Of a stretch of DNA of 64,000 nucleotides, positions 46,061 to 55,805 are shown piece after piece; within the stretch, counting starts at the first letter, position 1; every line of letters begins with the position of its first letter. Source of the stretch: Stutzerimonas stutzeri (GTDB lineage: Bacteria > Pseudomonadota > Gammaproteobacteria > Pseudomonadales > Pseudomonadaceae); the NCBI RefSeq assembly GCF_024448985.1, contig NZ_JAMOII010000019.1, positions 1-64,000 of the forward strand. The letters are read 5' to 3'. A program made the position numbers and the translations under genes. The notes beneath the pieces are model-generated. The model ran no database searches, was not told the origin of the DNA, and worked only from the letters and a program-made list of their open reading frames with translations.

Positions 46061-47662
46061 TCAACCGTCCCGGTTGAAATCCAAAGCTTGATTCCGATCC
46101 AGTTCGGCGACTTCCGAGCGATTGCGGCCGTGCTGCTTGGCCCGGTACAGCGCGCCGTCGGCCAGCTTGAGGACGCGCTCGATGTTATCGGCGTGTATGG
46201 GCCAGACGGCGATTCCGAGGGAAATGCTGATATGACCCAGCGGTGGGATCTGCTTTTGCTCGACGCAACGGCGCAAGCGTTCGGCAACCCGCAACGCCGA
46301 TTCGACATTGGTGTTCGGCAACAACATCAGAAATTCTTCGCCACCACTTCGGCAAAGGGTATCGGCTTCCCGCGAGCACGCGGTCATCAATTGCGCTAGC
46401 TGACGAATGACCTGATCGCCAGCGTCATGACCGTAACTGTCGTTGATGCGTTTGAAGTGGTCGATGTCCAGGGCTACAACCGCGAATGAATGGCCTTCCG
46501 AACTTAGAGCCTCCAAGGCAAGGGTCAGTCCGCGGCGGTTGTGCAGACCGGTCAAGGGATCGGTCTGGGCATCGAGGTTGAGTTTGCCAATGCGTTGATG
46601 CATTAGGCTGATGCCCAACTGCATCGCCCGCTTGAGTTGTGCGGCCTCGAAATACCAGGAACGGATGCGCCGGATACGTTCCGCGCTGGTGGGAGCATCC
46701 ATCCCGCCTGCGCTCTTGGCCAGTTGCCAGAGCGGACGCGAAATCAGCCCGGATAACCACCAGACGCCAACGAAGGTCAGCAGTGCGAGGGGGGCCGTTT
46801 GGCGCAAAACTTCAAGCATCAAATCGTCGAGCGGGTGTAGCGTCACCGCGGTCGGGCGTTGCGCGATGATGCCCCAGCGCGCGGTCGGCACCGCGGCAAA
46901 ACCGGCCAGCATGTCTTGTCCCTGACTGTTGATGACCCGCTGGCTACCCGACTCGCCGCTGACAACCCGGTCGATGACTGCATTTCCTCCGACTACGGTG
47001 CCGAGGCGTTTGGGGTCCGGGTGGTAGAGCAACCGCCGGTTCTGGTCCACTGCGTATAGGTAGGAACCGTCCTGGTAAAAATGCTCGCCGAGCATGCTGT
47101 TAAGGATGTTCGGCTCTTTGAGGCTGATAACGCCGCCAATGTAGCCAAGGTACATGCCGTTTTCGTCGAGGATCGGTTGGGATATCGAGATCACCAGCGT
47201 CCCGAGCGCTGAAATGTAGGGACTGCTGATCAGCGGTCGTCGCTCTCGAAGTGCTTCTTGCGCGCCGGGTGAACCCAGTTGGTGACCGATCAGCGGCTCG
47301 CTGTTGGGCGAAATCGCACGCACCACACTCCGGACGTCGGTGGCGACGACGGTGTTGAAGCTGTTCGTCTGCAACCGCAGTCGTTCGACCTCTCTGCGTA
47401 GCGTTTCATCATCGAACTGTTTTGCCAGGATATCTGCACTGTAGCGGAGCTGCTGCTGCACCGAATCGAAGAAGGTTTCGGTGCCGACAGCCAGTTTGGC
47501 CGCGTAGGCCCGATTGGCCTCGAGAGTGCTGTTAATGAGCGATTCGCGCTGCACCTGATAGCTCGCATAAAAGCTGATGCTCAGCGTAATCAGCCCGCTG
47601 AGAATTGCCAGCATCACAATCAGCCGCCGCAGGTCTACGCGAAACAGTAGGGCAAAAGACAT
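46061..47662 (-). CDS. Membrane diguanylate cyclase (dCache-GGDEF)
   Basis: A 533-residue protein. A first span (VMLAILSGLITLSISFYASY) is followed by a large periplasmic Cache-type sensor (about 40-290), a second span (LALLTFVGVWWLSGLIS) and a cytosolic GGDEF domain with active-site GGEEF in CRSGGEEFLMLLP. READ precedes it by five residues, the correct place for the RxxD product-inhibition site, so both catalysis and feedback look intact. It makes cyclic di-GMP in response to an unknown periplasmic ligand. It lies next to the exopolysaccharide genes on the same strand, 127 bp downstream of the acyltransferase. Confidence 0.93.
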   Translation of the reverse strand: MSFALLFRVDLRRLIVMLAILSGLITLSISFYASYQVQRESLINSTLEANRAYAAKLAVGTETFFDSVQQQLRYSADILAKQFDDETLRREVERLRLQTNSFNTVVATDVRSVVRAISPNSEPLIGHQLGSPGAQEALRERRPLISSPYISALGTLVISISQPILDENGMYLGYIGGVISLKEPNILNSMLGEHFYQDGSYLYAVDQNRRLLYHPDPKRLGTVVGGNAVIDRVVSGESGSQRVINSQGQDMLAGFAAVPTARWGIIAQRPTAVTLHPLDDLMLEVLRQTAPLALLTFVGVWWLSGLISRPLWQLAKSAGGMDAPTSAERIRRIRSWYFEAAQLKRAMQLGISLMHQRIGKLNLDAQTDPLTGLHNRRGLTLALEALSSEGHSFAVVALDIDHFKRINDSYGHDAGDQVIRQLAQLMTACSREADTLCRSGGEEFLMLLPNTNVESALRVAERLRRCVEQKQIPPLGHISISLGIAVWPIHADNIERVLKLADGALYRAKQHGRNRSEVAELDRNQALDFNRDG

Positions 47663-47789
47663 GAAATCTGATTGTCGATAGGCAGAAGGGAATCGCGATG
47701 CATGGTAGGGGGTTTAGCTATGGGGCTCCAGGCCCGTCGCAATTTTCTGCGGCAAATCGAGCAGACGGTCTATGGGGTAGGTAGACAAA

Positions 47790-48860
47790 TCATGGGGTCG
47801 GGCTGAGGTCTATGCGGCCGGCACGCTCGCGGGCCCCAGGGAGATAGCGTTTCAGCCGTAATGCCGGGGACTCGATCCAATGCCAGGACAACGCTGCGAT
47901 GGCGATGCTTGCAAAGAGGCTGATCACCATGAATGCGCCCAACGACAACTGCAGGCTGAACCAGTGCATCAGCAGTTGTTGGATCGGGAAGCTGAAAATG
48001 TAGATGCCGTAGGAGAAATCGCCATACCTGCCGAATTCGGACAATCGTGGAATCCGCAGGTGTGCCAGATAGATGGTCAGGTAAGGCAATGTCAGAACGT
48101 GGAAATACAGCCATAGCTCAGTTTTGGCACTGAGCAGCGAAAGCGCGAGCAAGCTCAGGGCGACCTTCCAGTTCCAGGGCAAATTTCTGCGGTATAGGTA
48201 CAGCGCCGAACCGAGGAAGAAGAACATCCCCAGCCGGGTGGACTTGCGCAGAATGTCGCTGTCCAGCCCCAGGCCAGGTGCCAGTTGGAAATGGATCAAC
48301 ATCAACATCGCGGGCACGATCAGCACGGCGATTCGCCCGAATAACTTGAGCAGCCCCATCGTCAGCAATGAGGCGTACATCAGCACTTCGTAGGGCAATG
48401 TCCAGACCGATCCATTAACGGTGTCGGGAAAGGGATTGTCGGTGAAGACGGCCGGCAGATGAAATTGCGTGATCAGGGCCATGTTGCCGAGGTAGCCCAG
48501 GGTCTGGCTATTGAGAAGGTATGCCTTCAGCGATAGCCCGGTCGCCAGTGGCCCGATGACGAACGCAGTGAGTAAGACCGATACGCACAACGCCGGAAAA
48601 ATTCGCAGGGCGCGTTTGGCGGCGAAGTCCAGAACGCTGCGACTGTTCATCCATGAGGCGGCGATCAAAAAGCCGCTCATTACGAAGAACAGGTTCACGG
48701 CAATGTCGGCGGTATCCATGGATCCGGTGAATAGCCGTACCGGTTCGACATCGCCGGCTCCCGACAGCCAATAACAATGACCAATGACAACTGCCGAAGC
48801 AGCGAAGAATCGCAGGAAGTCGAAGTTGTTTGCGTCACGTTGCACTGATGTGACGTCCAT
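47790..48860 (-). CDS. Acyltransferase 3 family membrane O-acyltransferase
   Basis: A 356-residue protein of about ten spans beginning NFDFLRFFAASAVVIGHCYW, the acyltransferase-3 start with its catalytic-type His, and containing FFVMSGFLI. Such proteins O-acetylate polysaccharides, and PslL of P. aeruginosa is one. It is the last gene of the minus-strand polysaccharide cluster and probably decorates its product. The ATG at 48860 follows GAGGGA; an upstream TTG at 48911 would overlap the previous gene. Confidence 0.88.
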   Translation of the reverse strand: MDVTSVQRDANNFDFLRFFAASAVVIGHCYWLSGAGDVEPVRLFTGSMDTADIAVNLFFVMSGFLIAASWMNSRSVLDFAAKRALRIFPALCVSVLLTAFVIGPLATGLSLKAYLLNSQTLGYLGNMALITQFHLPAVFTDNPFPDTVNGSVWTLPYEVLMYASLLTMGLLKLFGRIAVLIVPAMLMLIHFQLAPGLGLDSDILRKSTRLGMFFFLGSALYLYRRNLPWNWKVALSLLALSLLSAKTELWLYFHVLTLPYLTIYLAHLRIPRLSEFGRYGDFSYGIYIFSFPIQQLLMHWFSLQLSLGAFMVISLFASIAIAALSWHWIESPALRLKRYLPGARERAGRIDLSPTP

Positions 48861-48907
48861 GAACCATCCCTCGATGAGCTGGGCAGCGGGGAGCCGCCGG
48901 CGATTGG

Positions 48908-49906
48908 TCAACGCAATGGAAAGATCTTGCTCATGCCCAGGGCACCGTTTTCGCCGTCATGAATGGCTTGCTCGATAAGCTTCAGGCGCTTACGGGTATT
49001 ACGCAGCCGGGCGACCAGGCGCAGCAGGGTGAGGAAGATTGCACGATTGAGGCGATGCAGCCGGGGAGAAGCGGCCCAGACGTTCTTGTCGAACCAGGCT
49101 TGATTGCGCGCGGCATAGTAGGCGCGGAAATCCGAGTCGCCGAGCAGGAAGGTTTCGTAGATGTTGCGGGTACGCGCCTTGATGTTCCAGGATTCTTCGA
49201 GCTCGTCGATTACGGCACCGGTAAAGAGGAACAGACGACCACCGCCAGCTGTGATGCGTCGCGTGTATTCGGTGTCGTCGACATAAAGCACCAGTTCCTT
49301 CAGCGGCAAGCCGATGCGTTGGTACAGGCTGCGATGCGCCAGCATACCGCCGTAGGGGGCGAATGGCAGGCTGATGCTCGCTGGCCGTTTACCGGGCCGC
49401 TTGGCCCACGGCAGGCGGCGCCACAGCTTGTAGGGAAGCTGCGCGATGTGAAAACCGAAATAGCTGGAGCGCGGCTGAAGGATGTAGCGCGGCGGTACGC
49501 CTTGGGCAACGTCCGCCTGCTGCGTTGCGCGATAGCCCAGCACCGCGACTCGTTCCGGGCCTAGCAGGCCACCCAGGCGCGCCAGTTCGCGATGCAGGAT
49601 CGTCACCGCTGCGGTGGTCGGAGCGTTGTCATCATCCATCATCCAGATGTAATCAGCCCCGCCTGCCAGAGCAGCTTCGATCGCTACGGCATAGCCATTC
49701 GCCGAGCCCGTATTGTGCGGCAGCGGGATCAGTCGGACTTTTCCAGGCCAGCGTTCCGGTAGTTGCTCCAGCGGCGCCAGCGCGGCATTGCTCACGACGA
49801 TCACTTCGTTGATTTCGACGAATGCCAGCGCGCGCTCGATCAGCTGTTGCAGGTAAGCCAGCCGATCGCCATAGGTCACGGTCACCACTGTGGTTTTGAG
49901 AGTCAT
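48908..49906 (-). CDS. Glycosyltransferase family 2
   Basis: A 332-residue GT-A enzyme starting MTLKTTVVTVTYGDRLAYLQQ, with the nucleotide-sugar/metal motif DYIWMMDDDNAP and an acceptor-side segment ELVLYVDDTEYTRRI. The layout resembles rhamnosyl- or galactofuranosyl-transferases of the GlfT2/WbbL type. The start at 49906 is preferred over 49948 because the extension is not conserved-looking. It should add a sugar to the lipid-linked repeat unit. Sugar and linkage are unknown. Confidence 0.88.
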   Translation of the reverse strand: MTLKTTVVTVTYGDRLAYLQQLIERALAFVEINEVIVVSNAALAPLEQLPERWPGKVRLIPLPHNTGSANGYAVAIEAALAGGADYIWMMDDDNAPTTAAVTILHRELARLGGLLGPERVAVLGYRATQQADVAQGVPPRYILQPRSSYFGFHIAQLPYKLWRRLPWAKRPGKRPASISLPFAPYGGMLAHRSLYQRIGLPLKELVLYVDDTEYTRRITAGGGRLFLFTGAVIDELEESWNIKARTRNIYETFLLGDSDFRAYYAARNQAWFDKNVWAASPRLHRLNRAIFLTLLRLVARLRNTRKRLKLIEQAIHDGENGALGMSKIFPLR

Positions 49907-50009
49907 GGGGGTGTCTCGGCATGAATCGCGGAACGACTGTCGCGCCAACGGCGCAACGCCGTCGGTGAGGCGCTTGAAGCGCTGCAGAGAAAGCCTGTGG
50001 ACCGGAGTG

Positions 50010-50234
50010 TCAGAGGTTGCTGGCAGTTTCGGTCATCTCGGCATCGGGCGGTGCTGTGGCCAGATCGGCACCGAGAATGTCGGTGTCCCGGTCTGCGATA
50101 AAGAATGCATGGAAGACGCTGATCAACCGGCTTCCACTGGGCATTCCTGGCAATTCGGGCGCCTGGAATATTTCGGTATAGGAATAACCGTCGGCGTAAA
50201 TCAGCGATTGCCTATTTTGGTCTGCACTGTCCAT
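50010..50234 (-). CDS. Small hypothetical protein in the polysaccharide cluster
   Basis: A 74-residue protein, MDSADQNRQSLIYADGYSYT..., preceded by an excellent ribosome site (TTTTGGAGGTGCC). It is acidic, with no signal peptide or membrane span. I do not recognise it. It lies between two glycosyltransferase genes on the same strand, 23 bp after the next small gene, so it is very likely translated with the cluster. Confidence 0.7.
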   Translation of the reverse strand: MDSADQNRQSLIYADGYSYTEIFQAPELPGMPSGSRLISVFHAFFIADRDTDILGADLATAPPDAEMTETASNL

Positions 50235-50257
50235 GGCACCTCCAAAAGTTCGCAGAG

Positions 50258-50596
50258 CTAAAACGAGTAGCGGATGCTGTCGCCAGAACGGATGTACTGG
50301 CTATCAGAGAGCGGTCTCGCCAGGCGTACTGGCGGGGGCGTGACCGTCACGGACTCACTGGTGGCACCGCACGATGGTGCGATCCGGCGAGCCCCATGAT
50401 CGAAGATAATCGCCCGGCCCACCGAGTTGTTGGCACAGCTGGGCACGTCCCGTGCGAAGCTTTCGTGCCCTTGTCGATACAGTTCACCGTCGGTGTGCTG
50501 GGCGATATGGACGGCGCCTGTCGTCCCGCTGATCAGCAGGGCGAGGCCTAATACGCAGGTGGTCTGGACTCGTTGAGTTGCGGTTGCTGTGTTCAT
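50258..50596 (-). CDS. Small exported hypothetical protein
   Basis: A 112-residue protein with a signal peptide (MNTATATQRVQTTCVLGLALLISGTTGA) and about 84 mature residues containing two Cys (VPSCANNS, IAPSCGAT) that could form a disulfide. I do not recognise the family. It sits 33 bp after a glycosyltransferase gene and before the 74-residue protein, suggesting a periplasmic accessory role in the polysaccharide system. Confidence 0.68.
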   Translation of the reverse strand: MNTATATQRVQTTCVLGLALLISGTTGAVHIAQHTDGELYRQGHESFARDVPSCANNSVGRAIIFDHGARRIAPSCGATSESVTVTPPPVRLARPLSDSQYIRSGDSIRYSF

Positions 50597-50629
50597 CCTT
50601 GAAACCTCGCAATTGAAATGGGGTCCTTA

Positions 50630-51847
50630 TCAGGCGGGCTTCATTGGAACCGCCGTTGGGTAAACCGGTGCGACGCTCACCGGTGCAACGGTCGGTCGGG
50701 GCAATAGCGCATCCTGTCCCTGAAGCAAAGAAACCTCGCGAACCCTAGTATCGACGAAGGTCTTAATCTCTTGCCTGAATCGTTCGGTTGAAAAACGCTC
50801 CGCGCTTGCACGGCAAGTGTCGGGCAATATGTGATGCGCTTCCGATTCGAACTCCGCGACCGCTGCAATCAGGGATTCAGGCGTCTGCTCGGCGTAGAAG
50901 ATCCCTGTCGGCTCGGGGTGATCGATCCCCCGCACGGTTTCGAGCACGCCACCTTTCCCATAGGCGATGACGGGCGTGCCACAGGCTTGGGCTTCGATGG
51001 GCGCGATGCCGAAATCTTCCTCCGCAGCGAACACGAAGGCCCGGGCGCGTTGCATGTGATGCAGCAGCACGGCGAAATTCTGATAGCCCATCAGCGTCAC
51101 GTTCGGTGTTGCGAGCTCCTTTGCCTTTTCCATTTCGGGCCCGGCGCCAATCACGATCAGCGTCTTGTCTGGCATGCGAGAAAAGGCCTCAACGATCATC
51201 GGAATGCGTTTGTAGGGCACCATCCGAGATGCCGTGAGATAAAAATCCTCTTTATCGGCATGTAACGTGAACTGGCGGGTGTCGACGGGCGGATAGATCA
51301 CGGTCGACTCACGGCGATAGCTCTTGTTGATGCGCCGGCCGATGAAGTGAGAGTTGGCGATGAACTCGTCCACGCCGCTCGCGGTGCGCTGGTCCCACAT
51401 GCGCATGTAGTGCAGCAGCATGCGCGCCAGTTTGGCCTTGAGACCGTGGTCCAGACTGGCCTCGTGTAGATACTGGTGCTGAAGGTCCCAGGCGTAGCGG
51501 ATCGGCGAATGCACGTAGCTGATGTGCAGTTGGTTCGGCCCGGTGAGTACGCCCTTTGCCACGGCATGGCTGCTGGATATCACCAAGTCATAGGGCGACA
51601 TGTCGAGCTGCTCGATAGCCAGGGGCATCAGGGGCAGATACTTCTGGTAGTGCGTCTTCGCCTTGGGCAGTTGTTGGATGAAAGTGGTAGTGGCGCGTTT
51701 GCCGCCGAGACTGGCCCGATCTTCGTCGGAGAGGAAGTCGATGACGGCAAACAGGTCTGCTTCCGGCCAGGTCTCAAGCAGCCCGGCAAGCACCCGTTCG
51801 GCGCCTGCGTAGGTCACCAGCCAGTCATGAACAATGGCGATTTTCAT
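50630..51847 (-). CDS. Glycosyltransferase family 4
   Basis: A 405-residue GT-B enzyme starting MKIAIVHDWLVTYAGAERVL, the WbaZ/mannosyltransferase-like opening. The nucleotide-sugar motif is EEDFGIAPIEAQACGTPVIA (E-x7-E). The C-terminus ends in a loose Pro/Val/Ala-rich tail (APVSVAPVYPTAVPMKPA). Mannose is a reasonable guess for the donor sugar but is not proven. Confidence 0.9.
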   Translation of the reverse strand: MKIAIVHDWLVTYAGAERVLAGLLETWPEADLFAVIDFLSDEDRASLGGKRATTTFIQQLPKAKTHYQKYLPLMPLAIEQLDMSPYDLVISSSHAVAKGVLTGPNQLHISYVHSPIRYAWDLQHQYLHEASLDHGLKAKLARMLLHYMRMWDQRTASGVDEFIANSHFIGRRINKSYRRESTVIYPPVDTRQFTLHADKEDFYLTASRMVPYKRIPMIVEAFSRMPDKTLIVIGAGPEMEKAKELATPNVTLMGYQNFAVLLHHMQRARAFVFAAEEDFGIAPIEAQACGTPVIAYGKGGVLETVRGIDHPEPTGIFYAEQTPESLIAAVAEFESEAHHILPDTCRASAERFSTERFRQEIKTFVDTRVREVSLLQGQDALLPRPTVAPVSVAPVYPTAVPMKPA

Positions 51848-51988
51848 ACGTTAGCCTTCATGGATAAAGAGTGGCAGCGGGATCAATCGTCGATCGGTCG
51901 GCGACTGAAGTTTGGGAGTGCCGCGGCGATGCGGCAGGTGGTTGTGGACGCACTCGGCATGGCCGGGCTTCTGTCGGCGTTCGCTCGG

Positions 51989-53104
51989 TTAGTGCTTGGG
52001 CTGGCTGAGCGGGAGCTGTAGGTCTGCTTTCCTACCATCACTCACCCCGGTGAACGCCTGGTCGATCAGCCGGGATACCTGCCGGGCGGACGAATTCCAG
52101 CAGTACCGCGCTACGTTCGCTTTGCCACGCCGCCGCAGATCCTGGCGTAAGGCCTCGTCGCGCAGGACCCGCTGCATGCAAGCTGCGATGTCCTGGACCT
52201 TCAACGGGTCGAAGTACAGCGCGCTGTCGCCCAGGACTTCTGGAATAGAGGCGGCGCGCGCTGCGATGACGGGGCAGCCGCAGGCCTGCGCCTCGAGCGG
52301 GGGGATGCCAAAGCCTTCGTAAATCGACGGAAACACGAAGGCCGTTGCGCCCTGGTAGGCCTCCACCAGCTCCTGATCGGTGAGCCTGCCAAGCATGCGG
52401 ATGCGTCGGCTGCCGGCCACGTCATGGACGCTGCCGGAGAAGATTCGGTTCGAGTCGCCAATGATGCGCAGCTCGACTTCATCGAACCCTTCTAGTTTCA
52501 GAAATGCCGCGACCATCCTGGCGAAATTCTTGTGCGCGCTGGGCGATGACACCGCGAGCAGATAAGGCGCCGAGCCACGCGGACATTGCTCGGCGCAGAA
52601 GGGTTGAAAGCGCGCGTCCACGGCGTTGGGCACCACGCAAATGTGGCGTGCCGGATAGCCATAGAAGCGAGCTATCTCTTTCCGGGAAAATTCGCTCACG
52701 GTAATCAGCGCCTTGATTCGTTTGAGTAACAGCGGTGTCAGATTGCGATAGATGGCCCGGAACGCTCTCGAATAGCTTTCCGGATGCCTGACATAGGTAA
52801 TGTCATGATGGGTCGCGATCTGGTTGCCATAGGCGAGCGGGGCGGTATTGCAGAGCGAGACCAGCGGTGGGCTGCCATTGCGTGCGAGCCACAGCGGGAG
52901 GTCCAGTTGTTCCCAGAGATGGCCTCGGTGGCGCCCGATGCGGCGTACCTGCAGCTGTTCGGCACTGTCGTGTAGGCGTATGTCGTTTGGCGCAACGAAG
53001 ACCAGGTCATCGCGCAGGCATCCGAGCTGCAGGCTGATCTGTTCCGCGAAGCGCTGTACACCCCGCATTTCCTGGGTCAGAAAGCGGGCATTGATCACAA
53101 TCAT
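51989..53104 (-). CDS. Glycosyltransferase family 4
   Basis: A 371-residue GT-B enzyme (MIVINARFLTQEMRGVQRFAEQ) with donor-site motif YEGFGIPPLEAQACGCPVIA. It is 47 bp after the glycosidase gene and separated by 141 bp from the next transferase gene; that gap shows nothing. It likely adds one sugar of the repeat unit at the cytosolic face. Confidence 0.9.
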   Translation of the reverse strand: MIVINARFLTQEMRGVQRFAEQISLQLGCLRDDLVFVAPNDIRLHDSAEQLQVRRIGRHRGHLWEQLDLPLWLARNGSPPLVSLCNTAPLAYGNQIATHHDITYVRHPESYSRAFRAIYRNLTPLLLKRIKALITVSEFSRKEIARFYGYPARHICVVPNAVDARFQPFCAEQCPRGSAPYLLAVSSPSAHKNFARMVAAFLKLEGFDEVELRIIGDSNRIFSGSVHDVAGSRRIRMLGRLTDQELVEAYQGATAFVFPSIYEGFGIPPLEAQACGCPVIAARAASIPEVLGDSALYFDPLKVQDIAACMQRVLRDEALRQDLRRRGKANVARYCWNSSARQVSRLIDQAFTGVSDGRKADLQLPLSQPKH

Positions 53105-53151
53105 CTGAAATTCCCCTTTTCAAAAAACTGTTCACGAGTCGAGAGCTTCTG

Positions 53152-54474
53152 CTAGGAGCCGGAGCGAGCCGCAGCGGACTTGCCGAGGCTGATGATTTTC
53201 GGAAATCCATCGAGTTCGATATTGGCGGTGCAGTTGTTCGCGTCGGCCGGGCAATTCCATGCCGCGTCGCTTTGGGTTCGGCCGTTTTCAGGATGCTCGG
53301 TATCGATCAGCTCCAGCGCGCCGGTTGCCTGGCCCGCGGATTCAATGCTGACCGAGCGTGCCTGGTCGGTGCTCCAGGCGACGAGAAGCTGTTCTTCAGC
53401 GTTACCGAAGCGCATCAGAACGGTGTCTTTTCTGGGTCCGTCGACATGTCCAAGAAACTGGTAGTTCTGGATGATCGGGCTGACCACCTTGAGCACCCGA
53501 TACGCGGGCTTCAGGGCGTAGTCCTGCCGAAGCAGGCCGAAGTTGTGTTCGCGCTCACGCTTGTCGGTGCCGTCGTTTCGCAAGTCGTACCACCAGTAGC
53601 CCCGCACGTTGGGAAGCGTCTTGACGAGCAGGAAGCTGCGCGCCAGATAAGCGGCCTGCAGGCTTTCGTCGATGCCACAGGAACCCTGATAGGCCGGCCA
53701 GCTCATCTCCGTCAGATACAGCGGCACCGGCTGGCCGGCGGCGGCTGACAGTTCCATGTCAACGTCTGCAAGCCATTCGATCCAGGCCTCGGGGGTGTTC
53801 TTCCCCCGGCCACGGCAATGTACGTATGGGTGCAGCGAGAGGCCGTCGATCGATTGCATCACGCCGGCTTCGATCAGGCGCAGGGCGAAACCGGATTCGA
53901 TGCCTTTGGTAGTCACCGCGCCGGCCAACACTTTGGCGTCCGGATCATGCTGGCGAATGATGCCCGCTGCGTCGGTGATCAGCCGGGCGTAGTCCTGCGT
54001 GAATTGCGGATCGGTCGGGTTCTCGACGTCCCACTCGTTCCAGACTTCGTAGTGCTTGATACGGCCGCGAAACTGCTGCGCGACGAAGGCGACATAACGG
54101 TTGAAGGCGGCGCGTACCGGCTCACTGCGTGGCTTTTCCCCGTCGCCATGGAAGATGTTGCCGTAGCCAAGAATGAACAGGCTATCGAGCCCATGCGCTT
54201 CGGTGCCGGCGAGATAGCGGTACCAATGCGGCTCCACCTTGAGCCGATCGCGGTTACGTTCGAGAAACGCCCAGTGCGCGTCGGTTCGTACCGACTCGAT
54301 ACCGGCGTCCCGCAACAGTTGATTGCCTTGGCTGCGACTGTCACGTAAATGCAGGTCATGCGAGCAGACGCCGAGGATGAACGGGTCTTCCGGCTGCTGT
54401 GCCGGTGCCTGCAGCGCCAGGCCGGATATGGCCGCGACAAGTGCCAGACGGCAAAAGTTGAGGCGGGTAATCAT
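53152..54474 (-). CDS. pslG: PslG-like periplasmic glycoside hydrolase (GH39-like)
   Basis: A 440-residue protein (PslG has 442) with signal MITRLNFCRLALVAAISGLALQAPA and a TIM-barrel GH-A fold. The likely acid/base is Glu147 in HYEVWNEWD and the nucleophile Glu256 in LYLTEMSWP, matching the PslG arrangement. PslG trims the P. aeruginosa Psl polysaccharide and disperses biofilm when added from outside. Its start overlaps the stop of the polymerase gene (ATGA), so hydrolase and polymerase are coupled. The substrate here is presumably this cluster's own glycan, which may or may not be Psl. Confidence 0.83.
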   Translation of the reverse strand: MITRLNFCRLALVAAISGLALQAPAQQPEDPFILGVCSHDLHLRDSRSQGNQLLRDAGIESVRTDAHWAFLERNRDRLKVEPHWYRYLAGTEAHGLDSLFILGYGNIFHGDGEKPRSEPVRAAFNRYVAFVAQQFRGRIKHYEVWNEWDVENPTDPQFTQDYARLITDAAGIIRQHDPDAKVLAGAVTTKGIESGFALRLIEAGVMQSIDGLSLHPYVHCRGRGKNTPEAWIEWLADVDMELSAAAGQPVPLYLTEMSWPAYQGSCGIDESLQAAYLARSFLLVKTLPNVRGYWWYDLRNDGTDKREREHNFGLLRQDYALKPAYRVLKVVSPIIQNYQFLGHVDGPRKDTVLMRFGNAEEQLLVAWSTDQARSVSIESAGQATGALELIDTEHPENGRTQSDAAWNCPADANNCTANIELDGFPKIISLGKSAAARSGS

Positions 54475-55805
54475 GGTCGCTCGTCCCTGTGTCTAGAGGC
54501 ATGCGGTTCAAGGCCGCCATGCGGTTGTGCTGCGGTGATCTGGCTGTACGTCCCTCGATGAAGCACGTCCCGAGGCGTCAGAACGTGGGCGATGGCCATA
54601 CCAAGGAAAAGGGTGGAGGTGGTGACTTCCAATACATCGGTCGCCCAGCCGATCAGGCAGGTGCAGAAGACGATGCCTAGCAGGGCGTCACGAATGCGCG
54701 GGCCACGGTCGTGCAGGCGCAGCAGCAACGGGAACAACAGCAAATACAGCAGCACGCCGAACACGCCGAGCATTCCCCAGAGATACAGCGCCGTGTTGTC
54801 GGCGATGCTCAGCAGCTCCAGCCAGGCCAGTGGAAAGACCGCTGCGCTACTGCCTACCGCACCGAAACCTGCACCCCACCAACCCCAACCTTCGTTGGTA
54901 ATCACCTCAATGAAATTCGGCCAGCTATGGATCAGACGATCGTTGAAGGAAGCAAGCATGCTGCCGTTGTAGGCTTCGGCCTGCGGAATGTTCAGCAGCA
55001 AGCTAGCGATCGGCAATGCCATTCCCGTTAGCACCGCGATGAAAAACGCGGTGGCACTGGGCATGCGATATCCGGCGAGGAACAGCATCATCAGCGTCAA
55101 CAGATAAGCCGCGGCGGTGGACTTGTTGGTGGTGAGAAAGATCGCGCCGAATGCCAGCGGGTAGAGCATCATCCGCAGCAATCGGGTGCGCAGGAACGCT
55201 GCCAGAAACAGACTGTACAGCGCGATCATCACCGCCAGATTGGTCGACATGCGGGCGAAGCCGGCGAGACGGTCGGTACTGCCAAAGGCCCAGGATTTGT
55301 TCGCGGTCACCTCGACGTCGCCCATCATGTAGCTGTACCCCTTCCATGGCACCTGGGTGAACATATCCAGTGCAATGCCTAGCAGAGAGGCCATCAGACA
55401 TAGCCCGATCACCCAGCCCAACAGGACGGTTTTGCGTTCCAGATAGGTGCCGCAGAACAGCCCGAACAGCAGCGGAATATAGATGAACAGGCTGAAGCCG
55501 ACGTTTCTCAGCGAAGCCCCGTGAAGCAGCGCGAACGAGCTTGAAACCACCAACGCAAATAGCACCAGCCATACGCCGGGCCTGCTTCGCGCGCGTGGCA
55601 ACTCGAGCGCCACTGCTGCCAAACAAGCCAGCTTTGGTAGGTAGAGCAGGGCGGAGATACCGGCGATATCGAGGTAATAGCGCAGCGCCCCGGCAAAGGT
55701 TTCGCTGATCAGCAGAGAGGCCGCGATCAATGTCAGTAGGGTCGGCTTGTCAATCGCCAGCGGGCTCGATCTGGGATGCGGTGTAATCAGTGAAAACGGC
55801 GTCAT
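54471..55805 (-). CDS. O-antigen ligase/polymerase-like membrane protein (Wzy-type)
   Basis: A 444-residue protein with about 12 spans and a large periplasmic loop containing WGWWGAGFGAVGSSA, typical of Wzy polymerases and O-antigen ligases. In a cluster with Wzx and Wzc this is most likely the polymerase. The ATG at 55805 has GGAG upstream; another at 55835 does not. Its 5' end overlaps the preceding glycosyltransferase by 56 bp, and its stop overlaps the pslG-like start. Confidence 0.85.
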   Translation of the reverse strand: MTPFSLITPHPRSSPLAIDKPTLLTLIAASLLISETFAGALRYYLDIAGISALLYLPKLACLAAVALELPRARSRPGVWLVLFALVVSSSFALLHGASLRNVGFSLFIYIPLLFGLFCGTYLERKTVLLGWVIGLCLMASLLGIALDMFTQVPWKGYSYMMGDVEVTANKSWAFGSTDRLAGFARMSTNLAVMIALYSLFLAAFLRTRLLRMMLYPLAFGAIFLTTNKSTAAAYLLTLMMLFLAGYRMPSATAFFIAVLTGMALPIASLLLNIPQAEAYNGSMLASFNDRLIHSWPNFIEVITNEGWGWWGAGFGAVGSSAAVFPLAWLELLSIADNTALYLWGMLGVFGVLLYLLLFPLLLRLHDRGPRIRDALLGIVFCTCLIGWATDVLEVTTSTLFLGMAIAHVLTPRDVLHRGTYSQITAAQPHGGLEPHASRHRDERP

